Positions 23,838 through 37,800 of a stretch of 64,000 bases of DNA are shown one piece after another. The translations under genes and the position numbers were made by a program. The stretch lies in contig CM038911.1 in the NCBI GenBank assembly GCA_021904315.1, positions 17,953,390 through 18,017,389 of the forward strand, written 5' to 3'. This stretch comes from Sphagnum magellanicum (lineage: Eukaryota; Streptophyta; Sphagnopsida; Sphagnales; Sphagnaceae). The first letter of the stretch is position 1, and every line of letters starts with the position of its first letter. The notes below the pieces were generated by a model that was not told the origin of the DNA, made no database searches, and saw only the letters and a list, made by a program, of their open reading frames with translations.

Positions 23838-26800
23838 TCAAACGTTTGCAATTTTATCACTGACTGATTGAGCTTGCGCCTGCACCTTCTGTTGTAAAAT
23901 TTTATTTGGCCCAATTAACATTTGCATACTCCTCCCCTCGATCGCCATCTTGCTCTCAATTACCCCTAACTGTAACATCCCAATTGACCCAAAAAAAAAC
24001 ATTACACCTGTTGCTGCATCTCTTTGCTCAGTTTCTTCATCTGTAGTGCTCTGAAGATTTTTTGGACATCACTACCCAAGCCCGAAATGACTCAAGGTTC
24101 CCCACTTTCAGTCAATCTCAACACATAGGTCAAACATGGAAACCCTAAACAGGACAGAAGAACTAGCAATCACCTGGGGGGAAAAATGGACCCAAAAAGG
24201 TACATGATTGTGTTCAAGGACAAGATGATAGACTTGAAGTAGTAACAAAGCAACTTTGGTTGTGGAGAGGCTTACCTCGCCAATGTCAGACACAAATCGT
24301 TCAAAAAGTTTAAATGCTAGATCTTTGAATTCCATTTCCCGGCCCTTGAATTGGCAGACCACTTTCACCTGTGTGACCCCACTGTCAGACTAGGCTATGG
24401 GCAGACAAGGATTCAAGGTTTAGGGTTTAAACCCTAAACCAACAGTTGACGGGTCTGTCTACTTACATTCTCTTTTTATATCAGCCCAAATTGTATAACA
24501 GGCATGACAACAGGGCCCAGCTATTGTATAGTGGTCTAGCAATCATGCAACTTGATTGTTGTAAGGCTCAGACTGTAAGTTTGCACCAAGATGATGTGAA
24601 TGAAAAGTGAGAGCGTTACTGACCTTATCCCCATCTTTCAGGAACCGTTGTGCTGCACGAAGCCGCACATCATAATCATGTGTATCGATATTATACCTAC
24701 ATGCCAAGAACCCCAGACAACTGTAAAAAATAATCTGACTGTAGTTCTTCAACACATTCCAGCAACACTTGGTGGCAGCACTGTAGAAAATGCATCATCT
24801 CACTGAAATTGTTTTCAAGAGCACATTCCAGAATGTGTCCTGAGTCCCTTTAGTTTCCAAGGAGATAGATAGAAACAAACATACTGTGGAGATACCAGCC
24901 AAATTCGGGAACAAAAGCAATCTAGTGATCGAATAAATAACATGCATATCACTCCTGGAAATGAGCAAGGGTAAAGCAATGCACCTCATTTTGAGTTCTT
25001 TCAATTCCTGTCGATTAGCTGAAAACAAATCAAATAGACAAAGACAGGTTAGGGAATTGAATCATATTTGAGTGCAGAATACAGAATCATCATATATTCT
25101 GCAGGATTGAGTTGGGGCTTAAGGAGTTAAAACACACAGATACACACCGATTATTAGAATTTGACTTGGCTTTGATTATTAAAATCAAGAAAATCAAGCT
25201 TCCATCAACAATATCTTAGGAGAAATTTTCAGAAGATAACCAACCTGCAGCTTTTTTTTGAGCCTCTCTTTTCTTCTTTTGCAACTCATACTTATATTTG
25301 CTGTCATCATCCAACACCCAAACCATTCACTCTCAACATGAGCACCGAAAACTGAGATACAAGCAGTGCTCATGAGTATGCTAAAAGTGTTCTTCGACAT
25401 GCTTAGTCACATCCACAAATAGGTGGGACTGAGCAAAACTTGCTCCAAAACAGTCACATAGCTGCTCTTGAACCCAAGAGGAAATTTATTTTACCTGTAA
25501 TTCATGATTCGGACTACTGGGGGCTCAGCCTCAGGCGAAATCATCACCTGCCACAGACAATAAATCTATTGTTGAAATGCATTCTGTGATGAGAGGACTA
25601 CAGAAGAAACCAAGGAGGAAAAACAACGCCTTTTGTCAGCTAGGGCTAAGTAAGGGGGGTTTCCCACTTACAGTTAGCAAATGCTTGGTTTATAGTAATG
25701 CTGACTGAAAATGGTTACCCTGACCAATCAATCTGTTCCCACCTGCCATCCGTTGAAGATTTTCAATAGGGCTAACTAGCTGAAGTGTCATCTTTGAATT
25801 TTGGTTGTGTTAAGCCTACAACTTATCAGAACCCATTTGCATGCTCTTTTCTGAGCTAACCACTGTTTGAAACCTGGCAAGCAAATGTAGTCTTCCCAGT
25901 AAAACCTATATTGAAATTTTGATGCAGATGTGAATAATATGTTCTCCTTATCCCTGAGCAAACATAACAGGTCCTACTATATTCCTTGGATAGCAAGTTA
26001 ACCAAGCATAGAAACTGGAAGTGGGAACCTGCCCTTTTGGCACACCATCTCCTAGCTTTCAAAGAGACTCTCAAAGCCACACCATAATTAAGGAGTTGGA
26101 AAAAGGTTGAATCCAATGAGAAATTGCAGGTTGATGCAAAGGACAAACTCGTAACAATTCCAATATCAGTTAAATCTAGTCTTCAGGTTTCTTGGCTCGA
26201 AATTTTAAATATCTCAGTACTGACAATCACATCTTCACAAAACAGGAAAATCATACTGCAGAATACATGATGATGTGTGGGAGCAGAATGGATGAGCAGT
26301 GTACAAGGTCAAGTTCTGCTGTTCTTGATCGCTCGAGTGCTTCTTGTATGGACACGATGCCAACCTGCCATCCAGATTTGACCCCAAATTTCAGACACAA
26401 TTCACCAAGACTATGACCAATGCACATATCAGTGTTTCTGAAACTCAAAAGCTCTGAGAAGCAATTGATTTATGAAATTGCAGAGAACTGCACAATAGCA
26501 CTTTGATTGCAACCATCATTTCAGTTCCAGCCAAACCAAAAGATAAAAACCCGACAAAAATGAGTGCACTCATAACCTCATGTGCCTCACTCATGAAGTA
26601 TCAGACATCATATTCAGAATGAATGAAGTTGTGAGAAGAAATCAAACATGTCTTGCCCTAGTTTCACTAGTCCCCACTATGAAATACTTTGAGCAATTTT
26701 CACTGCATGCTTGAAGTCATCATCCTATGCAAAGTAGTACTCTATCATGTATTCCACTATCAAAGAGCATGGCATGTTCGCAGTTTGCAAGAGCAGAAAT

Positions 26801-28129
26801 TCCAATTCCTTGAATTCTTTCCAAAACTAAGACAAAACTGGAGAAGCAATATTCTAGAAAACACATGGGAACCAAAACAAAACAAAAAAGAAAAACCCAC
26901 AGTTTTCGTACATACCATATTTTGCTCCTCATCCAAAAGCCTGACACTTGGTGTCCTGGGATTGATAACAGCAGGCAACAAACCATCAATATCTGATAAC
27001 CCTATTTTGCCTTCCCATTCTTGGTGCACAATTCACAAAATTGACTGCTCTAAGATTTTTTTATTCTACAATTCCCCTTTCTATCTCATCTCACGCATAA
27101 AAGAAAACTTGTCAAATAGTGCAGTACATTGGTCTCAAGGCATTATATGCGTAGTTCAGAAATTCCCATGTTGCATACACCTTACTAAGAAATTGAGCTT
27201 AACGTAATAGACTGATATCTACACAATCAAATGCCTTCCGAGCTGAACTAACAAAGACTGCAAACTTAGTTTCATATCTTCAGTCAGCTATGGCAACAAG
27301 CTTGCATCCGAAACCAAAACCCAATGTTTGATTAACATGACCAGGCCTCCAAAACCCATCACAAATAGCTCTAACTTGAATGCTGCTGTACCACATGCAC
27401 CAGATGGAAAGAAAAAGATAGATCTTAGAATCCACAACAGCATCAGGACTGCAACATATATACAAGCATAGATCCTCAATTCCCTTGTGGGATTTCAATG
27501 GTAATTTCTGGAAGCTTAAACTATGTATGAACCAACAGGGGAATTTTGATCTATGAATTTTGATCACTCAATCCAGGAGAGACCCAAGACTTCAAGTCCA
27601 TAATTCTCCATAATCTCTTAACAATGTTCAAAGAATTCAAACAAATTCCAGAAACCTAATTCATCAGAAATCTGTTGCTGTGCATTCAGGGGAATGCAAT
27701 GAGGGTTTGGGATTCAATTAGGGCTACTATCTTCTTTATGTTATGTGCATGGACTGGGGATCTGAATGATAGTTAGAAGAAGAACTGAAAGGAGTATAAA
27801 AAGGGGGAAGAAGAAGAAGAAGAAAACCTGATGTCGGAGTTCATGAGAGGGCCATCGTTTTGGACTTCTTGATCGGTGCGTCTCTGGCCTGAAGGTCTTG
27901 GCCGCCGTCTTGCACCCGCAGGAGGCCGTGAACCTCCAGCTCTCCCAACTACAACAAGAAGCCTTCCTGTTCGACCTCCTCCTCTGGAGCTGAGTTGACA
28001 CATCCCACTGAACCCTAAACCCAGACAAGAGGACATGGAGTTCTCTCCACGACCATACAGCAGAGTTGAGCTTCTGGTTAATTGCACCAAACCCGGTTGC
28101 TGCAAAAGCCTTGCACCCAATGTTGCCAT
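23838..28129 (-). CDS. organelle (probably plastid) translation initiation factor IF-3
   Basis: IF3 binds the small organellar ribosomal subunit, keeps subunits apart and proofreads start-codon pairing. Nine exons on the minus strand give 280 residues: 28129-27828, 26955-26916, 26364-26305, 25547-25495, 25300-25245, 25018-24985, 24696-24624, 24368-24276, 23969-23838. All junctions are GT-AG and all phases agree. Residues 1-90 are Ser/Arg-rich and poor in acids, like a plastid transit peptide. The N-domain follows with SVRLLDEEQNM, VGIVSIQEALER and PPVVRIMNYSKYKYELQKKK. The C-domain has YNIDTHDYDVRLRAAQRFLK, DGDKVKVVCQFKGREMEF and a final MQMLIGPNK. NYSKYKYE and YNIDTHDY resemble Arabidopsis plastid IF3 more than bacterial copies; mitochondrial targeting is not excluded. 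Unlike some plant plastid forms there is no long acidic tail. Confidence 0.93.
24417..24440. repeat. 24-bp perfect palindrome of telomere-type repeat
   Basis: GGTTTAGGGTTT is followed directly by its reverse complement AAACCCTAAACC, i.e. TTTAGGG units head to head. It lies in IF3 intron 7. Telo-box motifs are common near plant translation genes, but usually at the promoter. Confidence 0.7.
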
Positions 28130-30990
28130 GGAATTTTTTTAAAAAAATGCCGATCACTCTGTCTCTTTCCTCCCTCTTACTGCATGGAAATGCTCGAGAC
28201 TAAAAAGGCAACAAAAACAGAATTCTACTTCCAGAAAATCCAAACCCTTTTTCTTCTCGTTGTACAACCCAAATGGAAAGGAAAAAAAAAACTCAAATCA
28301 AAAAGAGCATCACAGAGTTACATACAAAAAAACAAAACAAAACAAAACCCACAAACAAAACAGAGTGCACAAAGAGCATCACAAAGTCGTTGGTACAAAA
28401 GAAAGAAACAGTTTGCAAATCTTGTGACACCCAAAGACCTGATTGATTGATTACAGCAAATGCATTATCTGGTGGTGCAGGTGAACGAGCGGCACAAAGG
28501 CGAGGGGGTAGGGGAGGGGAGGAGCTAGAAAAAAAAGCTTTGAGCGAGAGAGTAAATCCTGAGTGCAAAATCCATTATCCAAAACCCAAGGAGCAAAACC
28601 CTAAATTCTATCACTCTGTTTTTGTCTGCTTTTTTGTTTCCCCATTTCAACCGTGAATAAGGCTTCCATTAGGGTTTCATCCACTGAGGCTGTTTGTTCG
28701 TCCAAATGTGTGAAACAACTAGTGTTGGGCGGTTCTTGACATTTGGTGTCCCCATATGCCCCCTTTCTTGCCAACTTGGCTTTTTTCTGTTTTAGCTATT
28801 TGTTTTTTACCATGTCGATGTGTACATCCGTTATGCCACATCGGCATTTGGTGGCTCCACATAACCTCCCTTTTCTTGCCATCTTGACTTTTGGTTTTGG
28901 ATTGCCATGTTGGCATTTTGGGCATATTGTTTCTCATGTTTGGGAGTTTTTAATGTCTTTAGACTTATTTTGTCAAAAAATGGGCAATTCACCCCAATTT
29001 TCACATCATAGAACATGGAATCAATATTGGATGCATAAAACTATCTATTAAGGAATCTCCCCCCCCCACCCCCCCCCCCCCAAGGTTTAGCTTCCTTTTT
29101 CTCACCTCCATTGTCCGAGCTTCAAGGCAAGCTTAAGAACATGGAAATGCAAGGGAGCTTAGGAAAGTGGAGATGCAAGGGAGCTTGAAGCTTCAACCTA
29201 GTGGCAGAAGCTTGAGGTTGAAGGTGAGCTCCCTCCCTTCTCCTTTTCAATTTTTTTCAATCCTTTTTTTTGTTGCAAAAAAGATGATGGTAACAATGTC
29301 ATCATTTCTTTTGTCATTGTTCTGTTGTAAAGAAGACAATGGCAACAATGTTGTCATCTTCTTCTTCTATTTGTTTGAGAAGAAGATGATGGCAACAATG
29401 TTGTGGTCTTTTTTTCCTCTTTGTTTGAGAAGAAGAAAACATTATCGTTTTCTTTTGTCCTTGTTTTGTTGTGAAGAAGATGATGGCAGTTGTTGTCATT
29501 TTCTTCTTCTCACTGTGTGAAAAAAAAAAGATGATGATAATAATGCCATTATCTTATTTTGTCCTTGTTTTGCTGCAAAGAAGATGATGACCATTATTGT
29601 TGTCTTTTTCTTCTCACTGTTTGAAAATAGAAATGATAACAATAATGCTATTTTTTGTCCTCCTTTTGTTGTGAAAAAGACGACAGTAGCTTCTTTTCAC
29701 TATTTGAGAAGAAAAAGGCAACGACAACAATGTCTTGTTTTGCTGTGAAAAAGATGATAGCAACAATATTGTCATCTTTTTTTGTCCTTGTTTTATTATA
29801 AAGAAGACAACAACAACAATGTCATCATTGTTTTTGGTCTTTGTTTTGCTACAAAACAAACAACAACATTATTGTCATCTTTTTCTATCTTTCTTTTGGT
29901 GCGAAAAAGGCAACGACAAAGGTGCCATCGCTCTTTTTCTTCCTATCGTTGTTGTTTTTTTTTTGCTTGTTGTCATAAGCTCCTACTGGTGCTCCTTTCA
30001 AAAGGAGAATAGCTTCCTTTTATGGTTCTAGTCTTTTGAAAAGGTAAAACATTCAATATGGTTATTTACTAAGGTTTTTGTTTAGATATGTAGGATTGCA
30101 ATGGGTAGATAAAGGAAATTCAAGAAGGTTTCTTTTGATCAGGAAATTAAAGAACAAAATGTTGTTACATTAGAATTGACAATTAAAGAACAAAATGTTA
30201 TTGCATTAAAATTAACAACTGAAAAAGAAAATGTTGCTGCATCAGAATTAAAAATTAAAAAACCTGAAGTTGATGAAACAAATACTCAATGTAATTTAAA
30301 GTTGGCCTAGGTGATTGTGTCCAATCCAAGTGATGACATCCCTCCCAAAACAAATTAAGAATTTCAACTAAGAAGTGGTAGGTTAGATTATTTCAAAATT
30401 TACATAGATTGGATTTTATTAAATTGATTTAAAAAAATTGTACAAAATTCTTAAGTTTAATTATACCCGCGCCTTTCATCATTTGATGGAAGGCATCGGA
30501 TTTTTTTTAAAAAAATTTTGATTGCAATACCTGAAAAGAAATTAATCTTGTTTGCAATACCTGCATTTTATTATGCAATCTTACTTTTAAGGTTTAAGGT
30601 TAATTTTTTTTTATTAAAAAGTAAAAACTTAGTTTTTGGGGGTTTGTGGTTTAGGTCTAGAGATTAAAATTAACCCCACTTAGCCACCAACACCCCCTTG
30701 TGCACATGATATTGCTAGTAAGGACAAGGCTAGGATGAAGGAATAAGAATAGGTCAGAATGGCGATCTAAAATCAGCAATTACATCATTGCATATTTTGC
30801 CAAGTGGTTGTTAACCAAACATTTGAAGGAAGCGCATGGCTTAGTGGAAGAGAAGGCCAAACCCAGAAGGCCTTCAACTTTTATAGGAAGTCCTTGGCAT
30901 CAAAACCACACTAAAATGAATGTTCATATATTGGGAGATGTCATGTCCATGTAAAGGTGGAATAATCAAAAGGTTGTTAATCACAATTGT
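28130..30990. other. IF3 upstream region and low-complexity DNA
   Basis: 28130-28700 would hold the IF3 promoter and leader. Two C-runs lie at 29059-29067 and 29069-29081. From about 29270 to 29960 there is a degenerate repeat of GAAGAAGATGATGGCAACAA type alternating with TTGTCATCTTTTTC, apparently several diverged units of 60-90 bp. A short coding-like stretch with internal repeats lies at 30101-30309. No gene model could be supported. Confidence 0.5.
29270..29960. repeat. degenerate GAAGAAGATGATGGCAACAA-type tandem repeat
   Basis: The pattern G(A/T)GAAGAAGA(T/C)GATGGCAACAATGTTGTC, then TTTTTC and a TTGTTTTGTTG stretch, recurs with heavy divergence across roughly 700 bp. It yields many short shadow frames on both strands that are not genes. 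Confidence 0.65.
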
Positions 30991-31800
30991 GCCAAAGCGT
31001 AATGCGAATGGTGTCGCAACCCCACTTTGAAGGAAGTGTGAGGTCGCCAGCCACACTCTCGAAAATGGGACTTGGGAGTCCTCTGAGACTCCCAAAAATT
31101 CATAACGCAATTGCAGGGGTCAAAACACCTCGCATCAAGGTGCTTTTTATACAGTTGGAAAGATCTTAAAGTGTAGATGTCCAAAATGGCCTTGCATGAA
31201 CCATTTGGACATATGCAACATAAGTTATGGTCGAAAGAAAGGCCGGGAGTTAAATTGGCAATTTGACTCCCGACCATTAAAAGTCATGAATCAACCCAAT
31301 CTTGGTTTGTGCAGGTGGAGTGCAACACAACGTTGGAAAGCTTTCGAGGAGGGATACAAGTTTTCTTTAGACCTTGTCCCAATCGGAGGTCAGAGCGAGA
31401 AGTTATGAATACCCAAAGTCCCGGGAGTCCAAACCAGGATAGTTTCGGGACTCCATTTTGGGAGTCCTGGGAAAAAGTGCCATTCAGATGCAAATGCGGC
31501 GGTGAGACGCAAAGAATGGGGGAAGGTGGTGGCTTCCCTTGAGTCCAGGCCGTGGTGAGTCAAATGAGTCCAAGGTTGCCCATGGCTTGTCCTAACACCA
31601 AGGGTGCTCCAAAATGCGAACTAACCAACTTGTTGGTTGGTTTTGATGCAGGTTCGAGTGAATGAATAGCTTGTCCCTTTTCCTAGTCCAAATCCTGGAG
31701 CTTCAGCACGCCCCTCTACCCCTTTTAGTGCTCAGAGATGGGAGCATGCCCCGAGTCTCACACAATTCCACAACTGGAATAACCTAGTCCCGGCTTGGGA
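30991..31800. repeat. unclassified moderately GC-rich repeat-like segment
   Basis: This block stands out by base composition from the AT-rich DNA on both sides. The heptamer GGGAGTC or its reverse complement (or near variants) occurs about seven times between 31060 and 31480, giving several potential hairpins. No long frame or terminal structure was found. It could be a transposable-element remnant of unknown class. Confidence 0.35.
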
Positions 31801-34800
31801 CTAACTAGGGACTTGGGAGCGCGTCAAATGGGATGAATTGGTAATTGTTACATAATAATGTCCACCATTACTAAAACCAACTTTAGTCAAATTAGCTTTA
31901 GAGCAACTATTATAAATGTTAGGTTTTAATGCTTAGGGCATGGGAAACATGCCTTAAAATGTAGCATCACAAATGGAAAAGGACAAAAATTTATAAAAAA
32001 TGATCTAATCGAACCATTTTGCATATGCATAAAGATTGAAAATGGCATGGGATGTCAAAACTTGGGATCAAAAATCCACCAAAGTGATTTAGACATAAGA
32101 ATTGATAGTTGTATTAGATTTCCATGAATTTCAAATGATTCATGGAAGGTAAGAAAAAATAATAATTAATGTTTGTTGTTTTTTTTTAAAATTTGTTTCA
32201 TCCAAGGTGTATTAGAATTTAATTTGGTGGTTTTGGAATGTTTATAAAGTTCAAGGCACAACAAAAGAAAAGTTTATTACAATTGCAATTCATGTCGAAA
32301 TGCAACATCAACATCTATACATTGCTCATCATATAACAAGGGCTACAAAAGCGATAGCTACTTAGTAAACTCAACATGACATTATAGACAATGATTTGGT
32401 TTAGGGTTTCCTTTTTATATATGTTAGGTTTTTTTAACCCCTTCATTTTTTCGACTACCCATTTTTAAAATTTTGGTCCTTTGATATACTATTGAAAACC
32501 TTTTTTTTCATTGTGTTCTTTAAAAAAAATTTATCCACCCATTTTTGTACAATCACACTTGTTTGATGGGTATATGGTTAATCATATATGTCTTCTTTTT
32601 TGTCATCTTTTTAATGCTTTAGATGTAAGAATCAAAATTTAAATAGTCCCATATGCACCCTTTATAATTAACTTGTCTATGGTTTACAAAGATCAATAAT
32701 GTGTACATTGTGTAATACCTACATCCTTTCAATTCTAATTTTCACAAGGCCATTTATAATTTTTAGTACTCACATATAGATCTCCTAAATAGTTGTTGAA
32801 TTTTTTTACATCCATTGCAATACTCACATCATAACGCACTTATTTACATTATGCCTAGGTCAAGTAACAATACATGCATACGAGTTTCTTAATAGTTGTT
32901 GGGATTTTTTATGTCCTTTACAATACTTGCATATGGGTTTAAAAATAATGTTAGTTTCCTTCAACATTATAATACCCATAATGTTTTATGGGTAGGAATT
33001 TTTTTAATGTCTAATACCTTTAGATAATTATTTTAAATAATTAAAGAATGATTAAATAATTATTTTGAATAATTAATGAATGATTAAATAACTGATTTAA
33101 AAAATTAATGCATGACTAAATTTCTAAAAAATATTTGATGAATGATTAGATTTTTTTTCATAATTAATGAATGATTAAATAATTATTTTAGATAAGTAAT
33201 GAATTTTCAGATAATATTTCACATAATTAAAAAATATCAAAAATTATTTTAAATTATTAAAAAATGATCATATACATTATGATAAGTAATCATTTACATT
33301 ATCTAAAATAATTCTCTAATAAACATTTATTCATATGACATAATAATTTCATATAATTAAGGAATCATTAAAAATTTATTTCAGATAATGTAAATGATTA
33401 ATTATCATATTTAAAAAATAATTTATTTCTTGATATTAATTAATTGATTATTTGGTTGAACCTTAATTATTCAGATAATTAAAATTTCTAGATCTAAAAA
33501 TCAATTTGATAATTTGATATTTAATTTATTATCTTAATTATATTTTTTATGTTGATACATTATTCAATTCATTATTTTAAATAATTATTCATGATAATTA
33601 ATTGTTATAAAATTATTCAAAATAATAATACATGTATATAAATAGACATAATTTGGGTACACAAACCATTTAACTGTTATTTTCAAGTGACCTTACATGT
33701 GGGTATTGCATTAAATAGGGTTGGGTTTTCACCTAAAGCTATCTAAATCACCTATGGGTTATTTCGAAACAAACTTGAATATGGGCATTGCATTTAGGGC
33801 TAGGTATTCATATAATTTTGCAATACCTACACATGTACTTACTTTCACCAACTAGAAATTTAGCTTTAATTTTTTTAATAATTAAATAAATTTTGTAACA
33901 AAATAAATAAAAAGGTATGTTTCTAACCATTTGGTAATATCTCTAAGCTGAGTTTTTTCACTTTCTTTAAAAAAGATATAAAATAACATTGCATTGTTTT
34001 ACATATGCTTAAGCCCTAAAAATTCCCCCCAAAATGCATCTTAAATTTATTTTAATTACTATAGACTTTCTTAAAAATCTCAATTAATTTTATTTGCTTT
34101 AAACTCTAAACTAAAACCATAATTCAATAGTATATACTTGTAATAATTATATGAAAAGAATTTTTTAATAAAAAAAATTTATTTACATGAATTCTATTTT
34201 TAATAAATTTATTTTAAAATTCAAATTTAATACATTATAATACAAAAAAGAATAAACATCAAACTATCATAAATGTTTAGTAGGCCTAAGTGGCCTAGGC
34301 TAGTAAACTAACTACATAGTTAGTAGGTTTACCTAATAAGCAAAACCACCTTGAATACCTACTTAAACCATTTAAATTACTAACCTAAAAGGCCTACATT
34401 AGTGAGTAAACTACATAATAGGTCTACATTACCTAGGTAACCTTTTAAGTACACCTAGGCTAAGCTATTAGGTAGTTAATTAGGTTACCTAACAAGTAGC
34501 CTACTAGCCTATTACTTATGCTAGGCTAGGTTATTTAACTCACTCAATGTCGACATTTTAGTCAATATAACAACCTTGGTTATGAGCTTCTGTTGCAGCT
34601 AGTGATTTGTCTAAGTTACAGATTTTTCGTTGGTAATTTGTTCCAAGCTACGAATTTTTGGTTGTTTTCTTTTGATTATTGTTGTGTTTCTTGGATAGTC
34701 AAATCATGTTCAACTTCTCAAGGTGTTGAAAACATTACATAACAACTTGGTCCTCACAAAAATTTTGAATCCACACAAACTCTAGCATGGTTTCAAAGAG

Positions 34801-37800
34801 CATATGAATAATCTCATACCCAACTACTTGATAGTCCAACTCATACTCGAAATGAGATTTGAAGGTTTCTTGAAAGCTTTTAAGACAAACCCTCTTCTAT
34901 GAACAAATAACAATTCGAGCATTAACTCCTTACAATCAACTATCAACTTTGGAACTCTATGGAAATTAATTGGTTTTATTTTGTTAGGCTTCTTCTTGTA
35001 TTATCTTTTTTTCTTCATTTGCTGATGATGTTACTACATTCTTAAAAAAAAATGTAATAGGAAAAAGAACAATATTTTTTGTTGCTTGAATTTCAACCAT
35101 CGCATTATTAATTTCCATAGCCATTAATGTTGTTGTAGAACATCTAAGTTGCTATTACTATGATTACTTTTAAAACAAACTAAGGAAAAAGTTTGCAATA
35201 AAAATATCAGCCACCAAGATGTCATACTTTTGGGCGTGTAGCTAATGTACCACATCATTGAATGCACTATCTTGCAAAGTCAATATCACGTGCATGTTTG
35301 TGGGTGGTGGATGATCCATGCCCACAACTTCATGTCGACATGATTCATCACCTACACATTATTTTTAATTCTCATTAAAAATAAAAGTCATAAAAAAAAT
35401 TGGACTATACACAACCATGGGTTTATGTATATAATTTTAATCAATTTTTATCTTATTTAAAATAAATATGAAGATATTATATGTATTAAAATGAATCAAT
35501 AATATAATTCCATAATATTATCAATTATATATAATGTGTTACTCGATACTTAAGCCATATTATACATCATAAAAAATAAAGTTTACATAAGAACTTGTGT
35601 TATATATTTATAAAATATAAAATATTGTCAACCTACTATATAATTATTTTAGCCTAGAAATTATTTATTATATATTTTAAAATTTTAAAATAAAATTTCA
35701 ATCATACATAGGATTAATATATGGGAGAGATCATTTATTATTATTATGTGAATCATAAAAATAAAATAAAAAACCATGTGTTTTAATTATTATTTTTAAA
35801 CATGCATTTAAATTTTATTAAATTAGAAATTTTATGTTTTTTGTTTTTTGAAATGAGTTTATAACTTTAAGAAGGAAAGACATAAATATGTACATCATTA
35901 AAGAAATGTTAAGCATGAACTTTTAATTTTTTGATTAAAGTTTTGACAAACTTTAAATTCTAGCATTAAATAATAAACTCTAAATTAAACCCTAAACCCT
36001 TGTACCATTGATGTGATCAATTTTGCATTAAACTCATTTATATTTATGTTAAATCATATTATAAGGTCAACAAATAATTTTGAAAACATGAATTTCAAAA
36101 TGTATTGGTGGGGAATCAAATATTTTTAAAATATTATTATGTTTCATAGTTAATTTGAATTATCACAATACGATATAGGTATTGCATTTAAACAAAAGTG
36201 GGTTAGAAAATATTAAACTCTAACAACTATGGATCATATGGAAATAAAGGAGATTCATAATTATGCTATAGATTTAAATAATTGATAAAATAAAAAACCA
36301 ATACACTAAGTAAAGTCTAAAATATAAACCTTAAGCCTTGAAATATCTTCGGCACAACCTTTGGCCTTCTATCTTAGCCTATTTGTTGGATATCTTCTGT
36401 AAATTATGGGCAAAGAAACTTTAACAAATCTCTTTTACAAGTTCGGAATTTTGGACAAAAACTTTATTAGATCTACAATTATGGACCAACAATAAATTCT
36501 TCACAAAAATAGTTTTTACCTTCAGCCTTCAGCTTGACAAGGCCAAAGGCTACGTCAATAAAGCTATTCCTATTTGAATTCGAAAAATATATTGTTCTTT
36601 CCCTTAATTTTATAAAATCTTTATAAACATTTCTTATATTTATTAAGTTTAATACATCGAAACAGGATTGAAAGGTATTTCCACAGATCATTTTTGCAAC
36701 TATGTGTGTTCCCTTGAATTATCTCCTTGTGCAATACTTCTTTTATTTAAAGAACCAAATTCAATTTCATCCTATTGCTAACATAATTTCCAATTTGATG
36801 GCATAGGGCATAGCTGAAAGATATGCCAAATCGTTCTATTACTAAGTACAACTAACACTATAGTTATGTGTTTAAATTACTTCATAGAAGAGAGTTTGAA
36901 TGTTTTTGAATCTATTGTCCTAATTTTACTCTCTATTCGCAGTATGCTTTTAATGATCTTTGTTTATGATCGTAACTTAACCAAATGTTAACTTTATTAA
37001 TATAGAAAAAGGTCTAAAATATGCACACACACCTAGAACATTAATAAACATATATTTTGTCAAAATTCAATACCATGATCAAAGGGCCAAAACAAAATAA
37101 AAAGAAAACCTTACACCTTATTTTCTAATAATGACAAGTAAGCAAGTCTTGCTCATGTTCCTAAACCAAATTCTTAAACCCTAAATCATAAGGCCTAACC
37201 CTAAAAATCCAAATGATATTTTTCCATAAGCCCTATTAAAACCCTAATTATACAAACCATATCAAAAAATTATCCTAATGATGTATGCCCTAAACCCAAA
37301 AAATTCTACAAATTATATAATACAAAACAAAAAATTTAGAAAAAAAAAATAGAAACCAAATTTTAAAATTTTAAAACTACAAATATTTATTGACCAAAAA
37401 AATAAACCTTAATTTTTTTTAAAAATTAAATAAATCTCGTAAAAAACCAAAAGAGAAGGTGTGTTTTTTACATTTGTGGGTGAAAGCATGGTAAAGTGTA
37501 TAACTAAAAGTACTTACTAGTCTATGTGTCAAATGAATAAAAAGTAAGACCAAAACCCATCACAAAATTATTATACACTCAATCTTTTTAGTTAAATGAT
37601 AAATAACAAGATATTTTTTCATTATTATGCATTAATTTTTTAACTTTGCATTGTAAAAGTAGGTTTCAAGTATACTTTTCTAAATGCAAATAGCTTGTAA
37701 AACCTACTTTCTACAATGTAATATTTGATTCAAGTATGTGTCAAATATATTTTACCAAAGAAAAAGTAGACTTGTTTTTTGGTGATGCCTTTGAATATAC

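Noticed and set aside
26689-27207. 172-codon plus-strand frame
   Set aside because: It overlaps IF3 exon 2 on the opposite strand, and the rest lies in introns; no recognisable protein.
29167-30031. Several Phe/Leu/Cys-rich frames on both strands
   Set aside because: All derive from the degenerate GAAGAAGATGATGG repeat.
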